DNA of 64,000 bases from Kitasatospora terrestris (GCF_039542905.1 NZ_BAABIS010000001.1:2418001-2482000), one strand, 5' to 3'. Counted from the stretch's first letter, positions 51,863-60,505 are shown. The notes: generated by a model from the letters alone, not told the origin. A program made the numbers and translations.

Positions 51863-52330
51863 TCAGATGCGGACCTCGACGGTGCCGACCGCCTTGTCGT
51901 GCAGGCCTCGGGTGTCGCGGTCCCAGACGGCGGCCGGGATCACCAGGCACAGCAGCAGGGTGCGCAGCAGCACCTGCGGGATGGTCGCTCGGGCGCCGTC
52001 CAGCCGGACCACCCGCAGGCCGAACAGCCGCTTGCCCAGGGTGGTGCCGGTGGTCGCCAGCAGGACCACGCAGACCACGTAGAACAGCGGGAGGGTCCAG
52101 CGGTTGGCACCGTTCAGGTCTCCGCCGGAGAGCAGCCCGTACGCGACCAGGCTGCACAGCCAGCTGTCGACGCACAGGGCGCCCAGCCGGCGGCCGACGC
52201 CGGCCACCGAGCCCGGGCCCTCCTTGGGCAGGCCGAGGCGCTCGCCGCGGTACCCGAAGTCGGCGCCCATCTTCTCGGCGGCGGCCTTCGGGCCGTCGAT
52301 CCACGATCCCAACGCTTCTCTGGTGTCCAC
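51863..52330 (-). CDS. RDD family membrane protein
   Basis: A 155-aa membrane protein with the RDD domain (the family is named for a conserved Arg-Asp-Asp motif): RRLGALCVDSWLCSLVAYGL, LFYVVCVVLLATTGTTLGKR and DGARATIPQVLLRTLLLCLV, with the loop WDRDTRGLHDKAVGTVEV at the C-terminus. Function unknown, possibly ion or antiporter related. It starts with GTG without a clear ribosome site, so translation may be leaderless. It lies next to glnA, divergent, as in Mycobacterium (Rv2219A). Confidence 0.85.
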   Translation of the reverse strand: MDTREALGSWIDGPKAAAEKMGADFGYRGERLGLPKEGPGSVAGVGRRLGALCVDSWLCSLVAYGLLSGGDLNGANRWTLPLFYVVCVVLLATTGTTLGKRLFGLRVVRLDGARATIPQVLLRTLLLCLVIPAAVWDRDTRGLHDKAVGTVEVRI

Positions 52331-52582
52331 GAATCCACACTAACCGGGGCTTACCAGCGATCTTCGCCAGCCCTCCCCGTTGCGCGTCCGGTGCCGCGTC
52401 CGTGCCGCTGCGGGGTCGTGTCCGCGCCGCTGCCGGTGCCGCGCCGGGGTCGCGCCCCGGCGGGGTGAATCGCGTTGCTCCGACTGCCGGTGGAGGTCTA
52501 GACCACTCGACCGGCAGGGCGCCCACGGGGGCGGCGATTTGCCCGGAACCGTACGCCTTTGCCGCCCGTTCAGCCGGGCCGG

Positions 52583-52620
52583 TTAACATTCAGGAAACGG
52601 TGGAGTCACCAGCCGGAAAC
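52583..52620 (+). promoter_or_regulatory. GlnR operator upstream of glnA
   Basis: The four half-sites TTAAC-N6-GAAAC-N6-GTCAC-N6-GAAAC match the full a-b-a-b GlnR box of Streptomyces glnA promoters. They end 46 bp before the glnA start, so nitrogen control by GlnR is expected. The rest of the gap 52331-52666 holds the divergent RDD start and no gene. Confidence 0.88.
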
Positions 52621-52666
52621 GGCCCGTCCCTAACGTGAGCCACCAGACCGCAGCTGAGGAGGATGG

Positions 52667-54079
52667 ATGTTCACCAACGCCGACGAGGTGAAGCAGTACA
52701 TCTCGGACAACGACATCAAGTTCGTCGACGTCCGGTTCTGCGACCTGCCGGGCGTCCTGCAGCACTTCGCGGTGCCCGCGGCCACCTTCGACCCGTCCGA
52801 GACCCTGATGTTCGACGGCTCCTCGATCCGCGGCTTCCAGGCGATCCACGAGTCCGACATGGCCCTCGTACCGGACCTCCAGACCGCCCGGCTCGACCCC
52901 TTCCGCGCCGAGAAGCACCTCAACATCAACTTCTTCATCCAGGACCCGATCACCGGCGAGGCCTACAGCCGCGACCCGCGCAACGTCGCCCGCAAGGCCG
53001 AGGCGTACCTGGCCTCCTCCGGCATCGCGGACACCGCGTACTTCGGCCCGGAGGCGGAGTTCTACGTCTTCGACTCGGTCCGCTTCGAGACCGCCGCCCA
53101 CCAGTCGTACTACCACATCGACTCCGAGGCGGGCGCCTGGAACAGCGGCTCCGCCGAGGGCGACGCGCGCGGCTACAAGGTCAAGTTCAAGGGCGGCTAC
53201 TTCCCCGTCCCGCCGGTCGACCACTTCGCCGACCTGCGCGCCGAGATGTCCCTCGAACTCGCCAAGGCCGGACTCCAGGTGGAGCGCCAGCACCACGAGG
53301 TCGGCACCGCCGGCCAGGCGGAGATCAACTACAAGTTCAACACCCTGCTGCACGCCGCCGACGACCTGATGCTGTTCAAGTACATCATCAAGAACGTCGC
53401 CTGGCGGAACGGCAAGACCGCCACCTTCATGCCCAAGCCGATCTTCGGCGACAACGGCTCCGGCATGCACGTCCACCAGTCGCTGTGGACCGAGGGCTCC
53501 CCGCTCTTCTACGACGAGCAGGGCTACGCCGGCCTGTCCGACATGGCCCGCTACTACATCGGCGGCATCCTGCGGCACGCCCCCTCGCTGCTCGCCTTCA
53601 CCAACCCCTCGGTGAACTCCTACCACCGCCTGGTGCCCGGCTTCGAGGCCCCGGTCAACCTGGTCTACTCGCAGCGCAACCGGTCCGCCGCCATCCGCAT
53701 CCCGATCACCGGGTCCAACGCCAAGGCCAAGCGCATCGAGTTCCGCGCGCCCGACCCGGCGTCCAACCCGTACCTGGCCTTCGCCGCCATGCTGATGGCC
53801 GGCCTCGACGGCATCAAGAACAAGATCGAGCCGCTCGAGCCCGTCGACAAGGACCTCTACGAGCTCGCCCCCGACGAGCACGCCGCCGTCCCCCAGGTCC
53901 CCTCCTCCCTCCCCGCCGTCCTCGAAGCCCTCGAGGCCGACCACGAGTACCTGCTGGCCGGAGGCGTCTTCACCTCCGACCTGATCGAGACCTGGATCGA
54001 CTACAAGCGCACCAACGAGATCGCCCCGATCGCACTGCGCCCGCACCCGCACGAGTTCGAGCTCTACTACGACCTGTAG
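52667..54079 (+). CDS. glnA: Glutamine synthetase type I (beta)
   Basis: ATP-dependent glutamine synthetase, 470 aa, the main ammonium-assimilating enzyme. Characteristic segments: [10 protein letters not shown] (about 46-55), [10 protein letters not shown] (metal-binding Glu), [28 protein letters not shown]. The adenylylation site Tyr lies at about 398 in [11 protein letters not shown], showing the beta subtype regulated by GlnE. AGGAGG precedes the ATG. A complete GlnR operator lies upstream and a hairpin downstream. Confidence 0.98.
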   Translation: MFTNADEVKQYISDNDIKFVDVRFCDLPGVLQHFAVPAATFDPSETLMFDGSSIRGFQAIHESDMALVPDLQTARLDPFRAEKHLNINFFIQDPITGEAYSRDPRNVARKAEAYLASSGIADTAYFGPEAEFYVFDSVRFETAAHQSYYHIDSEAGAWNSGSAEGDARGYKVKFKGGYFPVPPVDHFADLRAEMSLELAKAGLQVERQHHEVGTAGQAEINYKFNTLLHAADDLMLFKYIIKNVAWRNGKTATFMPKPIFGDNGSGMHVHQSLWTEGSPLFYDEQGYAGLSDMARYYIGGILRHAPSLLAFTNPSVNSYHRLVPGFEAPVNLVYSQRNRSAAIRIPITGSNAKAKRIEFRAPDPASNPYLAFAAMLMAGLDGIKNKIEPLEPVDKDLYELAPDEHAAVPQVPSSLPAVLEALEADHEYLLAGGVFTSDLIETWIDYKRTNEIAPIALRPHPHEFELYYDL

Positions 54080-54087
54080 AGGCACCT

Positions 54088-54135
54088 CCGACCTGCGGGA
54101 ACGCGAACGTTGAGTTTCGCGTTCCCGCAGGTCGG
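54088..54135 (+). terminator. Terminator after glnA
   Basis: Perfect 20-bp stem (54088-54107 and 54116-54135) with an 8-nt loop, starting 9 nt after the glnA stop. Confidence 0.85.
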
Positions 54136-54304
54136 CGACGCGCTGTCCTGCGGAAACACAGTCCGGCCGGGAACGCCGGGATCTCCGGAACCGGCCACCT
54201 GCCAGGCTCCGTCGTGAGCGCCACCGGGGGCGCCGGCACGGCTGGTTCCGACCGCTGAACGGGCCCGCCTGCCGTACCGGCCGGGGCACCCCGTGGAGGA
54301 CACA

Positions 54305-54655
54305 TTGAGCACAGCAGCGCACCACGCCGAGGAACTCATCCCCAGGCCTACGAAGACGCCGGCAGCGTTGAAGGCCGCCCTGGCGGTCGTGGCACCGAAC
54401 CTCCTGCCGAAGATGCAGGCAGACCTGGAGAAAGCCTTCAACCGAGCCGCCGAGTTGGACAGCCTCACCCCGGTCCACGCCTTCCTGGTGCACTGGTCCG
54501 CGATGGTCGAGATCGAGCGCTTCCCCGAGACGGCACGGAAGTACCACCGGAGTCTGTACCTGGCACAACAGGCGGACGCTCCGGAGGAAGCCCGTGACCA
54601 CCTGACGGTCTCGAGCGAGATCCTCCGCGCCGCCACCCAGGCGGTCCGGGGTTGA
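54305..54655 (+). CDS. DUF6247 family protein
   Basis: A 116-aa protein of the DUF6247 family as I remember it: PRPTKTPAALKAALAVVAPN, DLEKAFNRAAELDSLTPVHA and WSAMVEIERFPETARKYH. Such proteins usually precede a second small gene by overlapping codons, in the style of a two-gene toxin-antitoxin pair, but no function is proven. I chose the TTG at 54305 because GGAGG lies 5 nt upstream; a GTG at 54293 is in frame. The stop overlaps the start of the broken partner (TTGA). Base use (more A and T) differs from the neighbours, suggesting transfer. Confidence 0.7.
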   Translation: MSTAAHHAEELIPRPTKTPAALKAALAVVAPNLLPKMQADLEKAFNRAAELDSLTPVHAFLVHWSAMVEIERFPETARKYHRSLYLAQQADAPEEARDHLTVSSEILRAATQAVRG

Positions 54656-54901
54656 GCTGGTCCTGGGAGTACCACCCGATGCCGCGTCCGTGGCCGCTGG
54701 CGCACCCGCCGAATTCCTGGCCGAGGTGGCGAAGCGAGCCGACGAGCTGGTGAGAATGGCCGAAGCTCTCTACCTGGACGGAACGACCTTCGAGGGAACC
54801 GGGCCGAGCATGGAGGCGGTGGACGTCCTGGCGGGATGTTCCACTACTTCATCGCCCCGCGGCTCGAACGGGTATTCATCGTCCAGGTCACCGTACTCTG
54901 A
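54652..54901 (+). pseudogene. Frameshifted partner of the DUF6247 gene
   Basis: The coding signal continues through three frames. TTG at 54652 (overlapping the DUF6247 stop) begins SWSWEY; near 54675 the frame must shift by one missing base to read PDAASVAAGAPAEFLAEVAK; near 54834 a second shift is needed to read MFHYFIAPRLERVFIVQVTV before TGA at 54899-54901. Pieced together they give about 80 aa, like the small protein that I recall following DUF6247 genes. Two one-base deletions make it a pseudogene, or two sequencing errors close together. Confidence 0.6.
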
Positions 54902-55002
54902 GCTCGACCCTGTCGGTGATCTTGGTGGTTCGCGGCCGAGCAGGGTGGTCAGTGGTTCGAAGGGACGACGGCGAGGTGGCGCCGGTGCGCCGAAGTCGGC
55001 GC

Positions 55003-55347
55003 CTATGACGGGTTCGCGCTCGTCGCAGGTTCGGCGGTGAGTCGAGCCCGCCAGTAGCCGGCGGCGTCCTGACCTGCCTGCATCGCGGTGAACTCATCAG
55101 TCCGCTTCGCCAGCGCGACAGCGGGCACCGCGCCCTCGACGTATGACTCGAGGCCAAGGTTGAGGGCAGTGCCGCTCAGGAACTCGGCATGCTCGCGCAC
55201 GGACTCGACAATCGCGAAGCTGGCCGGGTTGCCGTGCACCAAGGCGTTGCGGAGACGACCACGCCTGGCCTCCAATACGGCGCCTTCGGCTGCGTAGTAC
55301 TCAATCAGGGCGCAGTACTCGGCGCAGTCGCTCACGCTGGCGAACAT
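55003..55347 (-). CDS. Truncated hypothetical protein
   Basis: A 114-residue open frame starting MFASVSDCAEYCALIEYYAA and containing ARRGRLRNALVHGNPASFAI and SYVEGAVPAVALAKRTDEF. The RNALVHGNP run resembles HEPN-like helical proteins, but I cannot assign it. The N-terminus abuts a TetR-like fragment on the other strand, and no ribosome site is visible, so it is probably the tail of a longer gene cut by a rearrangement. Confidence 0.45.
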   Translation of the reverse strand: MFASVSDCAEYCALIEYYAAEGAVLEARRGRLRNALVHGNPASFAIVESVREHAEFLSGTALNLGLESYVEGAVPAVALAKRTDEFTAMQAGQDAAGYWRARLTAEPATSANPS

Positions 55348-55573
55348 CCGACTGATCCAGCTGTACAACCGGCCGCTGCTGGAGTCGGTGCGCGACGCGC
55401 TGGCGAAGGCGCTGCCCGGCCTGGACCCGGAGCGGGCGGAGCTCGCCGTGTGGACCGTGCTGTGGACCACGCACGGCTTCTGCCGGTCGATGATCCGCGC
55501 CCAGGTGCCGCGCTTCCGGGCGCACCTGCGGCAGCTGGTGGTCCGGGAGCTGGACCTGGACGGCCCCCGGTGA
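55346..55573 (+). pseudogene. C-terminal fragment of a TetR-type regulator
   Basis: The open frame reads IRLIQLYNRPLLESVRDALA, then PERAELAVWTVLWTTHGFCR, like the ligand-domain end of a TetR/AcrR regulator. The DNA-binding N-terminus is missing: the sequence before 55346 belongs to the opposite-strand fragment. Its TGA overlaps the GTG of the following MFS remnant (GTGA), the usual regulator-pump operon join, so the fragment was once a real gene. The family call is tentative. Confidence 0.45.
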
Positions 55574-56203
55574 GCGGGCCCGGGCCGGGGGCCGAGCCGG
55601 GGCGGACCCCGGTGGCCGGCGCCGGGCCGGGGCGGCGGGCGCTGGCCGGGTACGCGCTGGGCTCGGTGGGCACCGGCATCTACTCGACCGTGCCGGCCTG
55701 CTGCTGCTGTACTTCATGACGGACGGCCTGGGGGTGCCCGCGGGCGCGGCCGGCCTGGTGGTCGCGCTGCCGAAGGTCTGGGACGCGGTGCTCAACCCGA
55801 TGGTGGGCGCGGCGAGCGACCGGGAGGCGCTGCGCACCGGCCGCCGGACGCGGATCCTGCTGGCGGGCACGCTGGCGCTGCCGGCCGCGTTCGCCGCGAT
55901 GTTCCTGTCGCCGGTGACCGGTGCGGGCGCGGCGGCCTGGGTCGCGGTGACCTTCGTGCTGGCGTCGAGCGCGTTCTCGCTCTTCCAGGTGCCGTACGTG
56001 GCGCTGCCGGCGGAGATGTCGGGGCACCCGGAGGTGCGGACCCGGATCATGGTCTGGCGGATCGTCTGCCTGACGGTCGGCATCCTGGTGCGGGCGGCCT
56101 GGCCCCGGCCGTGGTGTCGCTGGCCGGTGGCGGGCGCGCCGGGTACGCGGTGATGACCACCCGTTTCCTGTCGGCGCTCTACAGCCCGCACCTGGGCGGC
56201 TGA
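55570..56203 (+). pseudogene. Broken MFS/GPH-type transporter
   Basis: From GTG 55570 the frame gives a Pro-rich start and ALAGYALGSVGTGIYSTVP; a one-base loss near 55700 shifts it to LLLLYFMTDGLGVPAGAAGL, VALPKVWDAVLNPMVGAASD and LFQVPYVALPAEMSGHPEVR, typical of MelB-like permeases. A second shift near 56095 leads to LAPAVVSLAGGGRAGYAVM, after which only 15 residues remain before TGA. About half of a normal 430-aa transporter is left, with two frameshifts and a lost C-terminus. Confidence 0.65.
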
Positions 56204-56206
56204 CGC

Positions 56207-56239
56207 CGCGTCGCCGGCGGGTCGGGTGCCGGCGACGCG
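56207..56239. terminator. Hairpin between the MFS remnant and the lipoprotein gene
   Basis: Inverted repeat cgcgtcgccggc / gccggcgacgcg (12-bp arms, 9-nt loop) in the 71-bp gap between convergent ends. Confidence 0.65.
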
Positions 56240-56274
56240 CCGCCCCGGCCCGGCCGGCCCCGGCGGACGCCGGG

Positions 56275-56898
56275 TCAGGCGCGGTACATGGCGGCGATCC
56301 GGGTGATCTTCCCGGCGCCGTCCAGGGTGACCTCGTACAGGTTGCCGTAGCAGCCGTACTCGCCCTGGGAGGCCTTGTTGTCGGTGGCGCAGGCGACGAC
56401 CTGCTGCAGCGCGCGGGCGACCGGGACCTCCTTGGCCTGGGTGCCGACCAGCAGCTCGGCGGTGGCACCCGGGGCGAAGAAGTAGGTGTCGTCGCCGGTG
56501 GTCGCCTCCCAGTGGCCCTCCCCGGGGACGTCCTTGCCGCAGACGAAGCGGGTCGGCGCGGCGCCGATCCGGTCCGGGCCGCCCCAGGCGACGGTCGCGC
56601 TGATCACCTTGTGGCCGCCGGGGCGCTGCGCGGCCGCGGTGCAGTCGCCGGCCGGGACGGGCTTGGCGGAGGGCTTGGCGGTGGAGCCCGCGGTCGGCTT
56701 CGCCGTGGCCGTGCCGGTGCCCGTACCCGCTCCGCTGCCCGCGGTCGCGCCGGCACTCGCGCCCGCGCCCGCGGCGACGGTCGCCGCGGGCGTCGCCGAG
56801 GATCCGGCGGCCGCCGGCGTCCCGCCCGAGCTGCAGGCGGTCAGGGCGAGGGCGGCGGCGGCGAGCAGGAGGCTGGCGGCGGGACGACGGACAGACAC
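56275..56898 (-). CDS. Putative lipoprotein
   Basis: A 207-aa exported protein: MSVRRPAASLLLAAAALALT then lipobox Cys 22. A long Ala/Thr/Gly/Lys-rich linker (about 25-82) follows and a C-terminal domain with Cys residues (DCTAAAQ, FVCGKD, VACATDN, YGCYGNLYEV) that probably form disulfides outside the cell. Family unknown. GTG at 56898 has GGGGAA upstream. It diverges from the STAND regulator across 207 bp. Confidence 0.82.
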   Translation of the reverse strand: MSVRRPAASLLLAAAALALTACSSGGTPAAAGSSATPAATVAAGAGASAGATAGSGAGTGTGTATAKPTAGSTAKPSAKPVPAGDCTAAAQRPGGHKVISATVAWGGPDRIGAAPTRFVCGKDVPGEGHWEATTGDDTYFFAPGATAELLVGTQAKEVPVARALQQVVACATDNKASQGEYGCYGNLYEVTLDGAGKITRIAAMYRA

Positions 56899-57105
56899 AG
56901 TGGCATTCCCCGGATCGGCGGTGCGGACGGCGGGGGCGGACGGCCCTCGCCGCCGCAGCGGCAAGAGCGACCGCATCCCCCGGCGGCCAGTCGACCACGT
57001 GCCGGCGACCCCGCCCAGGCGGTTCCACCGGCAGGAATGCGGTCCGCCATACTTCTGCCGGGGGTCGCGACACCGGGTCGGGCACGCCGGCAGCGGGGAG
57101 CGTCG

Positions 57106-59436
57106 ATGGACACCGAGGAGACCGGCGCGCCCGGCCGGGGGGAGCTCGGGCGGCTGCTGCTGGAGCTGCGGGCCGCGGCCGGCCTCAGCCAGGAGGAGCT
57201 GGCCCACGCCGCCGGGGTCAGCGTCCGCGCGCTGGCCGACCTGGAGCGCGGACGCACCCGCGGCCCGCAGCGCCGCACCGTCCAGGCGCTCGCCGAGGCG
57301 CTGCGGCTGGACGCGGCCGACGCCGAGCGGCTGGAGCGCACCGCGAGCCTCGGCCGGCCCCGCCCCCGGGCCGAGGAGCCGCCGCCCGCGCACCGCAACA
57401 CCCTGGCGCTGCCCCGGGACATCGGCGACTTCACGGCCCGTCACCGGGCACTGGACCGGCTGCTCGTGCTCGCCGCCGACCCCGACCCGGCCCATCCGCC
57501 GGTGGTCCTGGTCTCCGGCCAGCCCGGGCTCGGCAAGACCACCTTCGCGGTGCACGCCGCCCACCACCTGGCGGAGCACTTCCCGGACGGCCAGTACGCC
57601 GTCGACCTGCACGGCATGGGCCCGGAGCCGACCGCACCGCGGGACGCGCTGGCCCGCCTGCTGCGCGCCCTCGGCACCCCGGAGGGCGCCCTGCCCGCCG
57701 GCACCGAGGACCGGGCCGGGCTGCTGCGCGAGCTCACCGGCGGGCGCCGGCTGCTCCTGCTGCTGGACAACGCGGCCGACGAGGAACAGGTCCGGCCGCT
57801 GCTGCCGGCCACCGGCCGCTCGCTGACCCTGGTCACCAGCCGGCACGCGCTGGCCGGCCTGGAGGCGGTCCACCGGGTCGAACTCGGCCTGCTGCGCCGC
57901 GAGGAGTCGGTCGAGCTGCTCACCCGGATCCTCGGCACCGACCGGGTCGGCCGGGAGGCCCAGGCCGCCCGCGACCTCGCCGACCGGTGCGGGCAGCTGC
58001 CGCTCGCCGTCCGGATCGCCGGCCAGCGGCTGGTCGGCCGGCCGCACGAGCGGCTCGCCAAGCTGGCCGCCCAGCTCGCCGAGCAGAGCAGCCGCCTGGA
58101 CCTGCTGAAGGCCGGCAGCCTGGAGGTCAGGGCGGCCTTCGCGCTCTCCTACCAGCAGCTGGACGAGGAGGCCCGCAGGGTGCTGCGCCGGGCCTCGCTC
58201 GCCGCCGGCGGGGACTTCGGCCCGGAGACCGCCGCGCTCCTCGCCGACCTGCCGCGGGCCCGGGCCTCCCGCCGCGCCGACGAACTGGTGGACGCCGGCC
58301 TGCTGCAGTCCGACCCGGCCGCCGACCGGTACCGCTTCCACGACCTGCTGCGGCTCTTCGCCCGGGAGCAGGTGGAGGCGGAGGACGGACCGGAGCGGGC
58401 CGCCGCCGCGCAGGACCGCACCGACCGCTGGATGCTGCGCCGGGCGGCCGCCGCCGCGCTGTTCTTCGACGCCGAGCCCCGCCCCGCGGCCGCCGCGGAG
58501 GAGACCCGCACCGACCCCGACCCGGCGAGCGCGCCCGCCGACCGGGAGCAGGCCCGGGCCTGGCTGGAGGCCGAGCGCGAGCAGTGGCTCGCCTCGCTGC
58601 GCCGGGCCGCGGCGGCCGGCCGGCACCGCCAGGTGCTGGACACCGCCGGGGCGATGCACTGGTTCTCCGACCGGAACCAGCACTGGGAGCTGTGGCCGGA
58701 GGTGTTCGGGCACTCGGTGGGGGCGGCCCGGGCGCTCGGCAGCCGCCGCGAGGAGGCCGTCCACCTCAACTACCTTGCCTGGGCGTTCAACCTCTGCGTC
58801 TTCGACTACGCGTCGGGGCAGGCGGCCGCCGACGCGGCGCTCGCCGTCGCCCGCGAGCTGGGCGACCGTCAGCAGTGCGGCTGGGCGCTCGGCTACAGCG
58901 CCGGGGCGCTGCACCACCTGGGCCGGATCGAGGAGTCGCACGAGCGGCTGCGGGAGGCCGCCGTCCACCTGGGCGCCGACCCCTCGCCGCAGTCCAAGCT
59001 CGGCGAACTGACCGTGCTCAACACGCTCGGGACCGGCCTGCGGCACGCCGGGCGGGCCGCCGAGGCGCTGGAGATCCACCGGCGCACCGAGGCGATCTGC
59101 CGGGCCGGGCTGCCCGGCCAGCCGGACGAACTGGTCGGGCTGTACCTCGCGGTGGCCCGCCAGCAGATCGGCAGCGACCTGGCGGCGCTGGGCCGGTGGG
59201 CGGAGGCCGAGGAGCCGCTGCGGTTCGCCCTGGCGCGCTTCGAGGCGGCCCGGATGCGGTCGTGGAGCGAACCCGCCCGGCTCGACCTCGGCCTGGTGCT
59301 GGCGGAACTGGGCCCCACCGGGGAGGCGTGGCAGCTGCTGCTCGACGCCCGGGACTCGCTGGTCGAACTCAACAGCCCCCGCCGGCAGGAGGCGGTGGAC
59401 GCCCTGCGCGGACTCGCCGACCGGTCCGGCGCCTGA
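57106..59436 (+). CDS. STAND-type regulator: XRE helix-turn-helix, NB-ARC ATPase and TPR-like repeats
   Basis: A 776-aa signal-transduction ATPase. Residues 12-72 form an XRE helix-turn-helix (LSQEELAHAAGVSVRALADL); the ATPase has Walker A SGQPGLGKTTF (about 137-147), Walker B RRLLLLLDNAAD (about 217-228) and sensor/GxP residues DRCGQLPLAVRIAGQRL. The last 300 residues are TPR-like helices (for example GRAAEALEIHRRTEAICR). This architecture resembles SARP-associated and AfsR-like regulators without the OmpR domain. The target is unknown. GGGGAG precedes the ATG. Confidence 0.88.
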   Translation: MDTEETGAPGRGELGRLLLELRAAAGLSQEELAHAAGVSVRALADLERGRTRGPQRRTVQALAEALRLDAADAERLERTASLGRPRPRAEEPPPAHRNTLALPRDIGDFTARHRALDRLLVLAADPDPAHPPVVLVSGQPGLGKTTFAVHAAHHLAEHFPDGQYAVDLHGMGPEPTAPRDALARLLRALGTPEGALPAGTEDRAGLLRELTGGRRLLLLLDNAADEEQVRPLLPATGRSLTLVTSRHALAGLEAVHRVELGLLRREESVELLTRILGTDRVGREAQAARDLADRCGQLPLAVRIAGQRLVGRPHERLAKLAAQLAEQSSRLDLLKAGSLEVRAAFALSYQQLDEEARRVLRRASLAAGGDFGPETAALLADLPRARASRRADELVDAGLLQSDPAADRYRFHDLLRLFAREQVEAEDGPERAAAAQDRTDRWMLRRAAAAALFFDAEPRPAAAAEETRTDPDPASAPADREQARAWLEAEREQWLASLRRAAAAGRHRQVLDTAGAMHWFSDRNQHWELWPEVFGHSVGAARALGSRREEAVHLNYLAWAFNLCVFDYASGQAAADAALAVARELGDRQQCGWALGYSAGALHHLGRIEESHERLREAAVHLGADPSPQSKLGELTVLNTLGTGLRHAGRAAEALEIHRRTEAICRAGLPGQPDELVGLYLAVARQQIGSDLAALGRWAEAEEPLRFALARFEAARMRSWSEPARLDLGLVLAELGPTGEAWQLLLDARDSLVELNSPRRQEAVDALRGLADRSGA

Positions 59437-59452
59437 CCGGCGCCCCGGAACG

Positions 59453-59501
59453 GTTGACGTGTCAACCAACGGATCCTACGATCCGTGGTTGACACGTCAA
59501 C
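59453..59501 (+). promoter_or_regulatory. doxX promoter with two MarR-type palindromic operators
   Basis: TTGACG (59454-59459), a 17-nt spacer and TACGAT (59477-59482) form a strong vegetative promoter. Operator O1 GTTGACgtGTCAAC (59453-59466) covers the -35, O2 GTTGACacGTCAAC (59488-59501) lies past the -10; together with ggatc/gatcc between them they form one large imperfect inverted repeat. A third similar site precedes marR at 60492. Confidence 0.75.
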
Positions 59502-59521
59502 CGTCCCCGGAGGGATCCGCC

Positions 59522-59890
59522 ATGTCCGTCGCCGCCACCGTCCTCAGCGTGCTGCTCGCCCTCGTCTCGCTGGCCGCGGGCGCGCCCAAGACCCTGCTCA
59601 AGGGCCCCGCCTCGGCCGGCCTGCAGCAGGCGGGCCTGAGCGCCGGCCTGATCCGCTTCATCGGCCTCGCCGAGGTCGCCGCCGTGGTCGGCCTGGTGGT
59701 CGGCGTCTTCTGGGCGCCGCTCGGGATCGCCGCCGCGATCGGCTTCGCCGCGATCATGGTCGGCGCCGTCGCCTTCCACGCCAAGGCCGGCGACTACGCC
59801 GACCCCGAGACCCGCGGCGGCGCCGTCGCACCGATCGTGCTGGCCCTGCTCGCCGCCGCCACCGCGATCACCCTCGGCCTGGCCGCCTGA
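59522..59890 (+). CDS. DoxX family membrane protein
   Basis: A 122-aa four-helix membrane protein. Helices: VAATVLSVLLALVSLAAG, GLIRFIGLAEVAAVVGLVVG, GIAAAIGFAAIMVGAVAF and APIVLALLAAATAITLGLA. DoxX proteins link to thiol-redox or quinone stress in other actinobacteria; the exact role here is unknown. GGAGGG lies 7 nt before the ATG. Together with the neighbouring MarR gene, and matching operators, it looks like a small inducible stress unit. Confidence 0.88.
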   Translation: MSVAATVLSVLLALVSLAAGAPKTLLKGPASAGLQQAGLSAGLIRFIGLAEVAAVVGLVVGVFWAPLGIAAAIGFAAIMVGAVAFHAKAGDYADPETRGGAVAPIVLALLAAATAITLGLAA

Positions 59891-59933
59891 CCGACCGCTC
59901 GGGCCCGACCGACCGCCGAGGCCGGGCCGACCG

Positions 59934-60006
59934 GGCAGTCCGGTCAGGCCGGGTAGTCCGGTCAGGCCTGGCAGTCCGGGTAGGCGGGGCAGTCCCCGGT
60001 CAGGCC
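59934..60006. repeat. Four tandem repeats of about 18 bp covering the marR stop
   Basis: Units ggcagtccggtcaggccg at 59934-59951, ggtagtccggtcaggcct at 59952-59969, ggcagtccgggtaggcgg at 59970-59987 and a 19-bp unit to 60006. The marR stop codon (60000-60002) lies inside the ggtcaggc core of the last unit. Confidence 0.8.
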
Positions 60007-60467
60007 GGTTCCTCGTCCAGCGCCTCGACCACCCGCTCGGAGAGCCGGGCCAGCATCCGCAGCTCGGCCGGGGTGACCTGATCGAGGAACAGCTCCCGCA
60101 CCGCGGTCACGTGCAGCGGCGCGGCCGCCTCGATCGCCGCCCGGCCGGCCTCGGTGAGCGCCACGAACGCGCCGCGCCCGTCCTCCGTGCACCCCTCCCG
60201 GACCACCAGTCCGCGCCCCACCATCCGGGCGATGTGGTGGGACATCCGGCTCTTCTCCCACTCCACCGACCGGGCCAGGTCCTGGGCCCGCTGCCGCCCG
60301 TCCGGCGCCTCGGAGAGGTGCGCCAGCACCGCGAAGTCCGCGGGGGACAGCCGCGACTCCGCCAGCAGCCGGCGGGACAGCCGCCCGACCAGCCGCTCGT
60401 TCATGCGCACGAAGCCGCGCCACGCCTGCTGCTCCTCCGCCGACCACCCCAGCGCCGTCTCGTCCAT
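60000..60467 (-). CDS. MarR family transcriptional regulator
   Basis: A 155-aa winged-helix repressor: RRLLAESRLSPADFAVLAHL, then RAQDLARSVEWEKSRMSHHI (recognition helix) and the wing VVREGCTEDGRGAFVAL. The effector is unknown. It lies 110 bp from doxX, convergent, and operators with the same GTTGAYNTGTCAMC-like sequence stand at both promoters, so it very likely represses itself and doxX. No strong ribosome site; translation may be leaderless. Confidence 0.9.
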   Translation of the reverse strand: MDETALGWSAEEQQAWRGFVRMNERLVGRLSRRLLAESRLSPADFAVLAHLSEAPDGRQRAQDLARSVEWEKSRMSHHIARMVGRGLVVREGCTEDGRGAFVALTEAGRAAIEAAAPLHVTAVRELFLDQVTPAELRMLARLSERVVEALDEEPA

Positions 60468-60491
60468 GCGCCCAGGGTATCCGGGGTTGTG

Positions 60492-60505
60492 GTTGATGTG
60501 TCACC
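60492..60505 (-). promoter_or_regulatory. Candidate MarR autoregulatory operator
   Basis: GTTGATGTGTCACC lies 25-38 bp before the marR start on the minus strand and differs by two bases from the operators at the doxX promoter (59453 and 59488). Confidence 0.65.

Noticed and set aside
54656..56270. Insertion sequence as cause of the decayed region
   Set aside because: No transposase fragment or terminal inverted repeats with target duplication were seen; deletion is simpler.
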